Source: Chryseobacterium bernardetii
GTDB lineage: Bacteria; Bacteroidota; Bacteroidia; Flavobacteriales; Weeksellaceae
Length of the DNA: 64,000 nucleotides
Direction of reading: 5' to 3'
NCBI RefSeq assembly: GCF_003815975.1
Contig: NZ_CP033932.1
Span: 558,001-622,000, forward strand
Position numbers and translations under genes: made by a program. The notes under the pieces are model-generated. The model ran no database searches. It was not told the DNA's origin and saw only the letters and a program-made list of their open reading frames with translations. Positions 8,115 to 15,763 of the stretch are shown here, in pieces; positions within the stretch are counted from its first letter, which is position 1; the number at the start of each line of letters is the position of its first letter.

Positions 8115-8333
8115 ATGAAACTAACAACAAAGAAATTAGAGTATTGCAACTTCATCGAAGTAAAAGTAGATGAAACAGAGATTACAATTTATGAAAATGG
8201 TAATGAATGTAGTGATTTTATTCAAAATCTGCTTGAAACAATTGATGAATTATGTAGGCTACGAAACGAAAGCGCATATGAATACTTTGAAAAGCATTAC
8301 AACATAAAAATACAAGAAAATGGGAAAATTTAA
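8115..8333 (+). CDS. hypothetical phage protein
   Basis: 72 residues, slightly acidic alpha/beta protein (TTKKLEYCNFIEVKVDETEI at the start, then a helix ending NIKIQENGKI). The last 14 nt overlap the start of the double-glycine-leader gene, indicating coupled translation. No family is recognised. Confidence 0.6.
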   Translation: MKLTTKKLEYCNFIEVKVDETEITIYENGNECSDFIQNLLETIDELCRLRNESAYEYFEKHYNIKIQENGKI

Positions 8334-8538
8334 AAAACTATCAAAAGAGCAATTAAAAGAAGTTAACGGCGGAGTGAAGTGGACAGAATACTGGCTAGAG
8401 GAAGTTCCAGACTATGAGGAGGAGATGAAGGACTTGTTAGTTAAAGTCGATGAAGAGCAGTGCTTATTAGGATATGTTACCTCAGACACCCATTGTGATT
8501 TGGAAGAATTGCTAACCAAACTAAAAACAGAATCATGA
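8320..8538 (+). CDS. small peptide with double-glycine (bacteriocin-type) leader
   Basis: 72 residues. The N-terminus MGKFKKLSKEQLKEVNGG matches the double-glycine leader pattern L-S-x-x-x-L-x-x-V-x-G-G that is cut by peptidase-containing ABC transporters and is common in Bacteroidota 'bacteriocin-like' peptides. Cleavage after GG would release 54 residues, very acidic (EEVPDYEEEMKDLL) with two cysteines. No transporter or modification gene is in the window. It overlaps both neighbours (14 nt and 4 nt). The leader resemblance is seen directly; export and activity are inferred. Confidence 0.65.
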   Translation: MGKFKKLSKEQLKEVNGGVKWTEYWLEEVPDYEEEMKDLLVKVDEEQCLLGYVTSDTHCDLEELLTKLKTES

Positions 8539-8900
8539 GAGAAATTAAATTCCGAGGACAAAGAAATGACAATAATGAATGGGTAATTGGTGATCTACTT
8601 CAAAATTACATACATCATAATTCAGGAACAACAATTCAGCAAGGAGGATGTGTTTTTTATGAAGTCAAAAATGAAACAGTTGGCCAGTACACCGGACTCA
8701 AAGACAAAAACGGAGTAGAGATATATGAGGGGGATATTGTAAAAGATATTTATAATAATTCATTTACAGTTAGATATAATGAATACTGTTCATTTATGCT
8801 TTATCCTATTGGAAATGAAGCAGAGTTTATGGCTATATATCCTACAATAACTTTGATAGTCATCGGCAACATTCACTCCAATCCGGAGCTACTAAAATAA
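8535..8900 (+). CDS. YopX family protein
   Basis: 121 residues with the family's phrases in order: REIKFRGQR at the N-terminus, WVIGDLL, then VGQYTGLKDKNGVEIYEGDIV and VIGNIHSNPELL at the end. YopX proteins are small beta-rich proteins of unknown role, found almost only in phages and prophages of Bacteroidota and Firmicutes. Start overlaps the previous stop by ATGA. Identification is firm, function is not known. Confidence 0.93.
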   Translation: MREIKFRGQRNDNNEWVIGDLLQNYIHHNSGTTIQQGGCVFYEVKNETVGQYTGLKDKNGVEIYEGDIVKDIYNNSFTVRYNEYCSFMLYPIGNEAEFMAIYPTITLIVIGNIHSNPELLK

Positions 8901-8908
8901 TCACAATC

Positions 8909-9151
8909 ATGAGCGTATTAAAAGTACATTACGATCCTTTCGGTAATACTAATGATGATTTTAGTTGGAGTGATGCTGGATATTGCGGAACTTATTTAAG
9001 TGACGGAAATTCAACAAATGACAAAGATTTAGTCTCCTGCAAAAAATGTAAGAAGAAATTTGAACAAGCAGATGAAGAAGTGAAAATAGCAAGACAGCAA
9101 GAGCTTAACGATATGCAGGGTTATGTTGACTTTATAGAAGAAAACAAATAA
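8909..9151 (+). CDS. hypothetical phage protein with zinc-binding-like cysteines
   Basis: 80 residues. Cysteines in GYCGTYL and SCKKCKKKF could bind a metal together with His8. The C-terminus is a charged helix. Similar small proteins with 'GYCGT..v.CkkC' layout occur in Bacteroidota phages as unknowns. It starts 8 nt after yopX in the same unit. Confidence 0.65.
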   Translation: MSVLKVHYDPFGNTNDDFSWSDAGYCGTYLSDGNSTNDKDLVSCKKCKKKFEQADEEVKIARQQELNDMQGYVDFIEENK

Positions 9152-9264
9152 ACGGACCGGACCGTATTCTTTCCGGGAAAAACAACAACAATTTAAAGTG
9201 CAAAAAACAGTTCGTAAAAAACAGCGAACGCACACTCTTTACGTCAAATTTTAAAAATATAACA

Positions 9265-9666
9265 ATGGAAAATACATTAGAAAATAAGGAAAAGTTTTTT
9301 ACTCAGTACTACGGACAAGAAGTAGCAAACATTCAACACCCTTTTGATGAGGATTATATGGGACAAGTTGATGGGTTGTTTATTGGGGGTATTAATTTTT
9401 TAGAACTCAAACCTCTTTCATCAATAACAGATGAAGATTTATTGAAAATTGCTGAATTGCTGAGCTGGAGAAAATCAATGTCAGAATCTTCAATAATCAC
9501 CCAAACTAAGGAACTTCTACTAAGTCAGTCGCAAACAAACTTATATCGTGAACATTGGTCTGATATAGTTGATAAAGTTCGTGAATTAGGCTATGCTCAT
9601 AAGTGGAATGGTATTTCCGTTGAAAAGCAGATTGAATACGGTTGGATAAAACTTAAAGAAAACTAG
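9265..9666 (+). CDS. hypothetical phage protein
   Basis: 133 residues, mixed alpha/beta. The C-terminal segment (DIVDKVRELGYAHKWNGIS, then EQIEYGWIKL-like) resembles unknown proteins found in many Bacteroidota phages. A 113-nt non-coding leader precedes it (9152-9264), containing only a short GC-rich stretch (GGACCGGACCG), so it may have a separate promoter that I cannot identify. No catalytic motif. Confidence 0.65.
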   Translation: MENTLENKEKFFTQYYGQEVANIQHPFDEDYMGQVDGLFIGGINFLELKPLSSITDEDLLKIAELLSWRKSMSESSIITQTKELLLSQSQTNLYREHWSDIVDKVRELGYAHKWNGISVEKQIEYGWIKLKEN

Positions 9667-9668
9667 CC

Positions 9669-9860
9669 ATGAAAGTAAAACGAATTGTTGCAAATCATCA
9701 AGGACGCGAAATATACGGTACTTATCCATACAGTGAAGACGATCTGTATTGCTGGTTTAGTCACTATAATGGAAATACAGCTGATTGTAAGTTTTTGTTT
9801 GATAATAAAGCATTAAGAGGTGTAAAATTAGAAATAACCATCAAAGAATATGAAATATGA
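9669..9860 (+). CDS. hypothetical small phage protein
   Basis: 63 residues, beta-rich, with several aromatic residues (IYGTYPYSEDDLYCWFSHYNG). Starts 2 nt after the previous stop and its stop overlaps the next start (ATGA), so it is translationally linked on both sides. No family recognised. Confidence 0.55.
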   Translation: MKVKRIVANHQGREIYGTYPYSEDDLYCWFSHYNGNTADCKFLFDNKALRGVKLEITIKEYEI

Positions 9861-10129
9861 GTCACCAAGAGAAACAAGAGATCTTTAATAGTTTTATTAA
9901 AGCTCAAGATTTACCATTGAAAGTAGATGATTTTGAACACTTATTAATCATCTTCAGATACTCAGGTATAGATGTTAAAACCTTTAAAGATTTGATATTT
10001 TCTGCCTGCGATCTAGTCCAGGAGGAACAGCAGAAGAGAATTTTTGAAACTACAGAAATAGATAGATTATTCTCAAACTGTAAAGAAATTAAAGAAAGTA
10101 TAATTAACGAAGATAATATAATATCATGA
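9857..10129 (+). CDS. hypothetical phage protein, helical
   Basis: 90 residues, predicted mostly alpha-helical and acidic, with no Cys-rich or catalytic motif. It overlaps the preceding gene and the methyltransferase start by 4 nt each. Being coupled directly to the methyltransferase, it might influence its expression, but nothing in its sequence shows a function. Confidence 0.55.
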   Translation: MSHQEKQEIFNSFIKAQDLPLKVDDFEHLLIIFRYSGIDVKTFKDLIFSACDLVQEEQQKRIFETTEIDRLFSNCKEIKESIINEDNIIS

Positions 10130-10857
10130 AACATGCTTCGCTTTTTACCGGTATAGGCTCTTTTGATTTAGCAGCAAAAGAGGTTGGCTTTGAGAATATT
10201 TTCCAGGTAGAAATTGATAAATGGTGCCATAAAGTTTTAAATAAGAATTTTCCAAATACAAAAAAATACTATGATATTAAACAATTCGATGGATCAATAT
10301 ACAAAGGAACGATTGACATTATTTCCGGTGGTTTTCCCTGTCAAGATATTTCTATCTCGGGAAGAGGTGCAGGTATTAACGGAACAAAAAGTGGACTTTG
10401 GAGTGAACTATGTAGAGTTATTTCGGAAGTTTTACCTGGATATACACTCATTGAAAACTCACCTCAGATCACAAAAAAAGGGTTTGAAAAAATCTTATAT
10501 GACCTTCACGAAATCGGGTATGATGCAGAATGGGAAAATTTTTACGCTTCCGAATTTGGGAAATACCATCACAGAGAAAGGCTTTATATTCTTGCCTACC
10601 CCAATGCACAAAGACGGCGAGGGATATTACATTACATCAAGAGAAGCCTCGCTGAAAAGAATAGTAAAACAAATACATTGGATTCACAATGCAGTCCTTT
10701 TCTACAATTTGAGCAAAGGTTTGGCGAACCCCCGGTTTTCGGAGTGGTTGATGGGCTTGCCAAAAGATTGGACTCTCGTAAACGACTCGGAGGATGTGGA
10801 AATGCAGTTGTAAAGGATATACCACTCAGAATTTTCAAAGAAATAAAAGACCTATGA
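10126..10857 (+). CDS. DNA (cytosine-5) methyltransferase, phage type
   Basis: 243 residues. Motif I LFTGIGSFDLAA binds AdoMet; motif IV GGFPCQDIS carries the catalytic Cys; motif VI is ENSPQ, the phage variant of ENV; motif VIII HHRERLYIL and the C-terminal GNAVV (motif X) are present, so it should be active. It is shorter than cellular Dcm enzymes (about 400 aa) because the target recognition region is small. Probable role: modify phage DNA against host restriction. No cognate nuclease is nearby. A second, overlapping frame (10271-10813) also spells methyltransferase-like motifs; see findings. Confidence 0.9.
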   Translation: MKHASLFTGIGSFDLAAKEVGFENIFQVEIDKWCHKVLNKNFPNTKKYYDIKQFDGSIYKGTIDIISGGFPCQDISISGRGAGINGTKSGLWSELCRVISEVLPGYTLIENSPQITKKGFEKILYDLHEIGYDAEWENFYASEFGKYHHRERLYILAYPNAQRRRGILHYIKRSLAEKNSKTNTLDSQCSPFLQFEQRFGEPPVFGVVDGLAKRLDSRKRLGGCGNAVVKDIPLRIFKEIKDL

Positions 10858-11195
10858 AAGAACTAGAAGAACTAACCCGGGAGATCCGTGAGAAGCTGCC
10901 GAGGCTGAAAGAAGTAAAAAAACAAAGTTACATTGGAGGCTGTAATATTATGACGTTGAGTGCCCCAATGCTTAACGATGTTCTGGAATGGCACTCAAAG
11001 TATTATTGCAAAAACAGTCACTTTGAAGTATTAAATATTGTGATTAACGATGAAAAGCATCCAGCGGGAGTATTCATTGATTATTCAGAAGAATATACTG
11101 CACGTTTTATATGGGATCTTTCAAAACCTTTTCTAAAGGATCAATCCCCTGAGCTAATAAAATTCCTTCACTCACTTATAAAAACAAAACAATGA
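10854..11195 (+). CDS. hypothetical phage protein
   Basis: 113 residues from the ATG at 10854, chosen because it overlaps the methyltransferase stop by ATGA; a longer frame from 10794 would lie mainly inside the methyltransferase. Contains KEVKKQSYIGGCNIMTLSAP and a C-terminal helix (PELIKFLHSLIKT). No recognised family. Confidence 0.6.
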   Translation: MKELEELTREIREKLPRLKEVKKQSYIGGCNIMTLSAPMLNDVLEWHSKYYCKNSHFEVLNIVINDEKHPAGVFIDYSEEYTARFIWDLSKPFLKDQSPELIKFLHSLIKTKQ

Positions 11196-11446
11196 ATAAA
11201 GACGAAATAATTGATAGATTAAAATACTTAAATGATAACATTGATGTTATGAGTCAATCACCGTCTTCATCAAATGATTTAAGTAAAGGGCAGGTTACTT
11301 TGTATTTATACAGTTATTCAGAAAAAGAAAGAGAAGATCTGTTTAAAATAATTGATGAATTTGATCATAATTTACAAGTATCTAAAAATAATTCATATAA
11401 ACAAGAGAAGGCTTTACTGGAGAAAAAATTAAAAAGGATTTTATGA
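11192..11446 (+). CDS. hypothetical phage protein
   Basis: 84 residues, highly charged, helical at both ends (NKDEIIDRLKYLNDNID; KEREDLFKIIDEFDH). Overlaps the previous stop by ATGA. No motif recognised. Low GC like the rest of the cassette. Confidence 0.55.
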   Translation: MNKDEIIDRLKYLNDNIDVMSQSPSSSNDLSKGQVTLYLYSYSEKEREDLFKIIDEFDHNLQVSKNNSYKQEKALLEKKLKRIL

Positions 11447-11483
11447 TCAACAAAGCAAATTTAACCAATAAATAAATTATACA

Positions 11484-11681
11484 ATGGAAAAAATTAAATG
11501 CTACACAATGACACTTTTTGGATCAACTCTAACAGATCCAAATATTGATAATATTCTTGAAACTTTAAAAATAGAACTTGAAGAAAATCTTGATGATGAA
11601 GAAAATATCAATTTTCAATTTGGGGTAAAATATCTAACCCAGGATGAAATTGATGAGCTAGGAGAATTCGAAGGATTTTAA
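11484..11681 (+). CDS. hypothetical small acidic protein
   Basis: 65 residues, strongly acidic (IELEENLDDEENINFQF), single small domain with a strand-helix-strand look. 37 nt separate it from the upstream gene. Nothing links it to a function. Confidence 0.5.
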   Translation: MEKIKCYTMTLFGSTLTDPNIDNILETLKIELEENLDDEENINFQFGVKYLTQDEIDELGEFEGF

Positions 11682-11698
11682 CCAATAAAAAAGACAAA

Positions 11699-11968
11699 AT
11701 GGAAATGCCAGTACCTTGCCTTAAATGTGGAGAATGGGTTGAACTTCATGATACAAGAAAATCTCCATTAACAAATGCTCTACTTTGTGATGAATGCTTT
11801 TCAATTGAAAATGAAGTATATTATCTTAAAGAAGAAGCTGATGATATTAAGTATGATTTAGATAATCATGCTGAGCATATGAAAGGTGATCGAAGAGGTT
11901 GGAAAAATAACCTTAACGATATAAAGAAAAAGATTAAATCATTAGGATTTGATTATGATGAACTTTAA
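11699..11968 (+). CDS. hypothetical protein with N-terminal zinc ribbon
   Basis: 89 residues. CLKCGEW near residue 7 and CDEC near residue 30 form a CxxC...CxxC pattern suited to one zinc ion. The rest is an acidic helix. It could bind nucleic acid or protein, but no family is known to me. Lies in the same unit as its neighbours. Confidence 0.6.
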   Translation: MEMPVPCLKCGEWVELHDTRKSPLTNALLCDECFSIENEVYYLKEEADDIKYDLDNHAEHMKGDRRGWKNNLNDIKKKIKSLGFDYDEL

Positions 11969-12007
11969 CCCAGTGCCATCTTAGGGTGGCACTTTAAAAC
12001 AAAAATT

Positions 12008-12292
12008 ATGAATCAAGATGAAAAAATTAAGTATAGTGGTACTTTTTCTTTAGAATTAAAAATGAGTGAGTTTTATGAATTTGCAAAGCCTTTAGTTGAT
12101 GAAAAAGTATTAAAAGAGTCTATCAAATCAGAACTGTACCATTGTTGGCATGGAATAATAAATGGAGATTGGGGCGGTGATGCATTGGACTGGAAGAAAG
12201 TATTTTATCATCAACTATTCAAGGATGGTATAATTGAACAAACCCAAACTTCTATAGAATGGTACGGGAATTTTAAATTAAAATCTAAGTAA
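12008..12292 (+). CDS. hypothetical phage protein
   Basis: 94 residues with a Trp/Gly-rich centre (CWHGIINGDWGGDALDWKKVF) and short helices. A short hairpin-like run (GTGCCATCTTAGGGTGGCAC, 11971-11990) precedes it in the 39-nt gap. No recognised family. Confidence 0.55.
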   Translation: MNQDEKIKYSGTFSLELKMSEFYEFAKPLVDEKVLKESIKSELYHCWHGIINGDWGGDALDWKKVFYHQLFKDGIIEQTQTSIEWYGNFKLKSK

Positions 12293-12331
12293 AATTATTT
12301 TGTAATCAAACACGGAAAAATAATATAAAAC

Positions 12332-12589
12332 ATGAAAACAATATATAAATATCAATTAAATACTATTGGTAAACAAATAATAACAATGCCTATAGATTCA
12401 GAAATAATTAGTTTACAAACTCAGTTTGGAAGCCCCTGTATTTGGGCAAAAGTAGATGATGAAAAACCTGTATATGATAGAACAATTCTAACATTTGGAA
12501 CCGGACATCCATTGCCTGAAGGAAATATTGAATTTATCGGCACTTATCAAATTAGTGAATTTGTTTTCCATGTTTTTGAAATGCTTTAA
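12332..12589 (+). CDS. DUF7352-like small phage protein
   Basis: 85 residues, starting KTIYKYQL and with ITMPIDSEIISLQTQFGSPC and a later phrase giving GTGHPLPEG, then FIGTYQ...FVFHVFE. This 'tIyKY.l....q.i.mP.ga.il.vq.q....lWa.vd' layout is that of a common small phage/Bacteroidota protein family of unknown role. The family number is from memory and uncertain; the pattern itself is clear. Confidence 0.6.
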   Translation: MKTIYKYQLNTIGKQIITMPIDSEIISLQTQFGSPCIWAKVDDEKPVYDRTILTFGTGHPLPEGNIEFIGTYQISEFVFHVFEML

Positions 12590-12591
12590 AG

Positions 12592-12858
12592 ATGAAAGGA
12601 GAACAAAAAATAATTTACCAAGTATCAGCAGATGATGGTACGGGAGGTGAAAGAAACTTAGGATATGCAGCAGGCGAAAAATCGGATATTATTGCATATT
12701 ACGAACCTTATAAACCTTACAAGGAAGCTGAAATTTATTTGCGAGAAATAAAAGTGAATATTGTAACGGGAAAAATGGCAGAATATATTCAAATTCTTAA
12801 TCAGGAAAAGATACAGCTTGAAAGTAGACTTAAACAGATAAAAGATGAATTGAAGTAA
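12592..12858 (+). CDS. hypothetical phage protein, coiled-coil C-terminus
   Basis: 88 residues, starts 2 nt after the preceding stop. N-terminal phrase IIYQVSADDGTGGERNLGYA, C-terminal heptad-like helix (YIQILNQEKIQLESRLKQI). Probably self-associating. Unknown family. Confidence 0.55.
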   Translation: MKGEQKIIYQVSADDGTGGERNLGYAAGEKSDIIAYYEPYKPYKEAEIYLREIKVNIVTGKMAEYIQILNQEKIQLESRLKQIKDELK

Positions 12859-12907
12859 TTACGGAAACCCGCAACTTAAAAACACTCAACTAAATTAAAT
12901 TAGCGTA

Positions 12908-13177
12908 ATGGAACGAATTGTAATTAAGCAGCAGAACTCTATCATACTTGCCATAATAAGTGCTTTGAAGACTTGCTCTACCGGTATAGGCATCCGGCAC
13001 TTGCATAATATCACCATAAAACGCGGACCTTCAGACTCTCAAATTGAGTTTTCTAGGAAAGACGGTGAAGATATTAAGTCAGTTGACTTTTTCATGTTAG
13101 GGTATTTCGTTGGTCGTGATTATGAAGTATCTTTACTCCATGGAAAACATGGAAGAAATAGAAAGACAAATACTTGA
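12908..13177 (+). CDS. hypothetical phage protein
   Basis: 89 residues; helix at the N-terminus (SIILAIISALKTCSTGIGIRHL) then basic segments. Its last 56 nt overlap the next gene in another frame, an unusually long overlap for this region, so one of the two starts may be wrong. No family recognised. Confidence 0.45.
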   Translation: MERIVIKQQNSIILAIISALKTCSTGIGIRHLHNITIKRGPSDSQIEFSRKDGEDIKSVDFFMLGYFVGRDYEVSLLHGKHGRNRKTNT

Positions 13178-13358
13178 AATAGTTACTGAGCAGTTTAAAA
13201 AAGATGGAGGTTCAAACGGCGTAACAATGGGCGCATTTGACCATATCCTTAATATGTCTATACAGGAAAGAAACGAATTCCTGGAAAGAATGTCAAAGGA
13301 AAAGAAAATATATATTTTTCAAAGCCTAAATAGTAGAAGGGTAACTTTGCCAAAATAA
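13122..13358 (+). CDS. hypothetical phage protein
   Basis: 78 residues from the ATG at 13122; a TTG at 13110 and an ATG at 13140 are alternatives. Helical (EEIERQILEIVTEQFKKDGG) with NGVTMGAFDHILNMSIQERNEF, which has the feel of a winged-helix or EF-like small domain but no definite match. Overlaps the previous gene. Confidence 0.45.
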   Translation: MKYLYSMENMEEIERQILEIVTEQFKKDGGSNGVTMGAFDHILNMSIQERNEFLERMSKEKKIYIFQSLNSRRVTLPK

Positions 13359-13371
13359 ACTAAATTATTAA

Positions 13372-13596
13372 ATGAAAATAAAACCCATATACCACGTTAA
13401 ATTTAATGATCCAATAAATGGTAAGTCAGATTACTATTTTGGGACTATTTCAGCCATATATGAGCTTTTTACGCCTCAACAGGTCGGGTACTCCCAACAA
13501 TATATTTACAAACACGCAATGAAACTTGGCGATGAGCTAAGAACGAAGTATTGTGTGATTAAAAAAGTCGAATTATTAAGCAAAACTAAGTTATGA
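13372..13596 (+). CDS. hypothetical small phage protein
   Basis: 74 residues, basic, with a YFGTISAIYELFTPQQVGYS segment that resembles a short DNA-binding helix-turn-helix (arrangement seen in phage 'Ndd/ MazE-like' unknowns) but too weak to call. Stop overlaps next start by ATGA. Confidence 0.5.
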   Translation: MKIKPIYHVKFNDPINGKSDYYFGTISAIYELFTPQQVGYSQQYIYKHAMKLGDELRTKYCVIKKVELLSKTKL

Positions 13597-13883
13597 GTAA
13601 TTTTAATTTTGAAAGAAACAAAGATTTTTTGAAAGCAGTAGAAATAACTGCTATTAAACACAATGTCTATTTATCTGAAATTCTAACTTTAGCTGAGAAT
13701 ATAGAAATAAAAGACAGAATGGACTATGATGACTTTCATCTACTACAAAATGTAATTGGGATTCCTTTTGGTTTTTACGTTCCGAAGAATGATATAGTCG
13801 AAGGATTGGTGACAAATGAGAAATTTTTAAGTACAATGATTGAAATTTCTAATAATGACTATAGTTTTAACAAGAATGAATAA
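13593..13883 (+). CDS. hypothetical phage protein, last gene of the cassette
   Basis: 96 residues, mixed charge, with a central DDFHLLQNVIGIPFGFYVPK. Translationally coupled to the gene before it. A strong GC hairpin starts immediately at its stop codon, closing the plus-strand unit. No family recognised. Confidence 0.55.
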   Translation: MSNFNFERNKDFLKAVEITAIKHNVYLSEILTLAENIEIKDRMDYDDFHLLQNVIGIPFGFYVPKNDIVEGLVTNEKFLSTMIEISNNDYSFNKNE

Positions 13884-13901
13884 AGCCCCAATTAAGGGGC
13901 T
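13884..13901. terminator. bidirectional terminator between convergent genes
   Basis: Arms AGCCCC and GGGGCT around AATTAA with T-rich sequence on the right and A-rich on the left. It closes the plus-strand cassette and the minus-strand gene that ends at 13905. Confidence 0.8.
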
Positions 13902-13904
13902 GTT

Positions 13905-14099
13905 TTATTTTGGATATGTTTGTCTAAATACCGATTTAATTCGTCTCTCCAGTTCGAAGTAATCTTCTGGAGTATGTATTTTATCCATATCCCTTACATG
14001 AATGTATGTTCCTGATTGATGTCCCGGTTCAATCATAATAATTTGATTGACATTTATAGATTTAACCCCATTTGACCCGTTTTGAATCTGTATTAGCAT
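13905..14099 (-). CDS. hypothetical small phage protein
   Basis: 64 residues, with SINVNQIIMIEP early and a C-terminal helix (YFELERRIKSVFRQ). The layout 'i..vN.I..iep.....tyI...g..i.t.e...el..' resembles small flavobacterial phage unknowns and LytTR-like fragments. It lies downstream of the minor head gene on the same strand. Confidence 0.5.
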   Translation of the reverse strand: MLIQIQNGSNGVKSINVNQIIMIEPGHQSGTYIHVRDMDKIHTPEDYFELERRIKSVFRQTYPK

Positions 14100-14159
14100 A
14101 ATTATTATTTTTAATTAGTGCAAATCTAACAATTGTAAAATAATATTTTGTTAATTCTT

Positions 14160-15212
14160 TTACACATATTCTTCAATAAGCTTTTTATTGTTTGTGATAA
14201 AGTACGGCTTCGACTTTGACTTTTTTATTTTGAGGCTGTTTTCCACCAACCAGTTTGTAAAGGAATCTGGAAGTTCATCAACCGCATTAACACTCCTTTT
14301 TGGCTCCTTACCTTGCCATATCAAATCATTATCTCTCTCCATTTCCTCCCACGTCTTCAAGATTGCAATCGTAGTGCATCGGCATTGCGGATGCCAACCG
14401 ACAAAAACAAAATCTTTTGGATAATTGCCCGCCATAGCCTCGCAAAAAGGACAGTGTTTCGGATTATTTGAAAGTTTAATCTGAATGCCTACAACGAAGT
14501 CAAACTGTTGGTATTTCTCATAATTAGCTTGATGATAAGCCATATTGTTGACTGTTCTCGTAAGTCTCTGAGCATTTTTTGCTGATGATCTGTAAACACC
14601 CTGTCCAGGATTAAAGGCTTTTGCAACTTTTGAAAGGATTAGATTCCCATGTTTATCACGAACCCTCCGAAAAAGCCTGTCAGGATCGTTTAGGTTTGAT
14701 CTCAACTCCCGCGCAAGTTTAGCAGCAGATTTCCCCTCTCCAATTCCGATATCCAAACCAAGTTCAATTTCATTCCGGAACTGATCTGAAAGTTTCCACA
14801 CACGATCAGATAAACCAATTCCATTTTCTTTAAACTTTTTAAAGGCATTTAAAGCGTCTTTATTCGGATTTAGGTATTCTTTAACCTGCTCCTTAGAAAG
14901 ATTCAGTTTTTGAGCTATTTTCGACACTAATTTAGACTGTTTGTCCTCAGCAGTGGACCAACTATTATCAATTTGCGTGTAAAGCTCCGCAATAACGTTC
15001 TTCGTGAACTGTTCAAAAAGCTTGTTTGCAGATTTATTTAAGTCCGGATAGTCTGAGAATGAGAATAGTTTTGTTGTGTCAATACGGCCTAATGTGATAA
15101 GCTTCACAACCTCATCAATAAGTTGTTTGTAAAGACTGTTTATTCTTCTTACGTTGTATTCACCACGTTGAAAGTGTTTAGCGTCAAAATTATCGTCGTG
15201 CAGGTCTGCCAT
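14160..15212 (-). CDS. phage minor head protein (Mu gpF / SPP1 gp7 family)
   Basis: 350 residues. The C-terminal domain has the family's zinc-like motif: HCPFCEAM ... VGWHPQCRCTTIAIL at roughly residues 260-290, and upstream TRTVNNMAYHQANYEKYQ, the conserved helix of phage Mu F-like proteins. These proteins attach to the portal inside the capsid and take part in DNA ejection. The gene is separated from the portal gene by a plus-strand cassette, although the two normally adjoin. Confidence 0.88.
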   Translation of the reverse strand: MADLHDDNFDAKHFQRGEYNVRRINSLYKQLIDEVVKLITLGRIDTTKLFSFSDYPDLNKSANKLFEQFTKNVIAELYTQIDNSWSTAEDKQSKLVSKIAQKLNLSKEQVKEYLNPNKDALNAFKKFKENGIGLSDRVWKLSDQFRNEIELGLDIGIGEGKSAAKLARELRSNLNDPDRLFRRVRDKHGNLILSKVAKAFNPGQGVYRSSAKNAQRLTRTVNNMAYHQANYEKYQQFDFVVGIQIKLSNNPKHCPFCEAMAGNYPKDFVFVGWHPQCRCTTIAILKTWEEMERDNDLIWQGKEPKRSVNAVDELPDSFTNWLVENSLKIKKSKSKPYFITNNKKLIEEYV

Positions 15213-15294
15213 GATATTGATTTAAAGAACTTCTAGCTCAAAGTTACAATATTCTAATAATATAAGATTGAAATAACTAACTTATTTAGAATTG

Positions 15295-15348
15295 AAATAA
15301 ATTGTGTTACTTATTAAAAATAAATTGTGTTACTTATTAAAAATAAAT
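15295..15348. repeat. tandem 23-nt direct repeat upstream of the second cassette
   Basis: AATAAATTGTGTTACTTATT occurs at about 15297 and again exactly 23 nt later, followed by a partial third AATAAA. It lies in the 224-nt gap between the divergent minor head gene and the 105-residue gene. Could be iterated protein-binding sites. Confidence 0.6.
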
Positions 15349-15366
15349 ACTTGCATATTTGCAAGT
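15349..15366. promoter_or_regulatory. ACTTGCA-N4-TGCAAGT inverted repeat
   Basis: 7-nt perfect arms with a TATT centre, 70 nt upstream of the ATG at 15437 and close to a TATCTTTA element (15383-15390), a near match to the Bacteroidota -7 consensus. A candidate operator for this small cassette, perhaps for the XRE protein coded at its end. Confidence 0.4.
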
Positions 15367-15436
15367 TATTAAAATTATTGTGTATCTTTACACTATCAAA
15401 ATAACAAAACAGTTTAACAATTAAAAATCAAACATT

Positions 15437-15754
15437 ATGAAAACTTTAGAGACTATTTTAACAGAAATAAAAGATCTTTATGATTTAAATTTGAACTATT
15501 ACAAAGGCGAATATGAGGGTAAAGAATTCAAAATAAGATTTAACAAAGATCATGCTCGTAACTTTAATAGAAATGACGATGATAGCATTAGTAATCTTTC
15601 TTTAATTAATATTTATGGTAGTGCATTTGATGAAGTCAATATTTACAGAAATAATGATAGAACTGTACAGGCTCAAATCTGGGGCATTTTAGATTGGGAA
15701 GACGCAAAAAAAGAAATAGAAAATTTTCTTCAAGAATTAACTTGGTTAGATTAA
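15437..15754 (+). CDS. hypothetical phage protein
   Basis: 105 residues, acidic, starting with a helix (LETILTEIKDLYDLNLNYY) followed by short strands (GKEFKIRFNKDHARNF). No recognised family. First gene of the second plus-strand cassette, 10 nt before the three-repeat DNA-binding protein. Confidence 0.55.
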   Translation: MKTLETILTEIKDLYDLNLNYYKGEYEGKEFKIRFNKDHARNFNRNDDDSISNLSLINIYGSAFDEVNIYRNNDRTVQAQIWGILDWEDAKKEIENFLQELTWLD

Positions 15755-15763
15755 ATTATTTTT

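Noticed and set aside
9029..9235. Minus-strand Cys/Phe-rich frame inside the plus-strand cassette
   Set aside because: Overlaps a better plus-strand gene and has shadow-type composition.
10632..10838. Minus-strand frames opposite the methyltransferase C-terminus
   Set aside because: No family resemblance, unlike the same-strand alternative frame.
7322..13883. Restriction-modification or known defence island in the cassette
   Set aside because: Only a solitary methyltransferase is seen; no nuclease, toxin pair or known defence domain could be identified.
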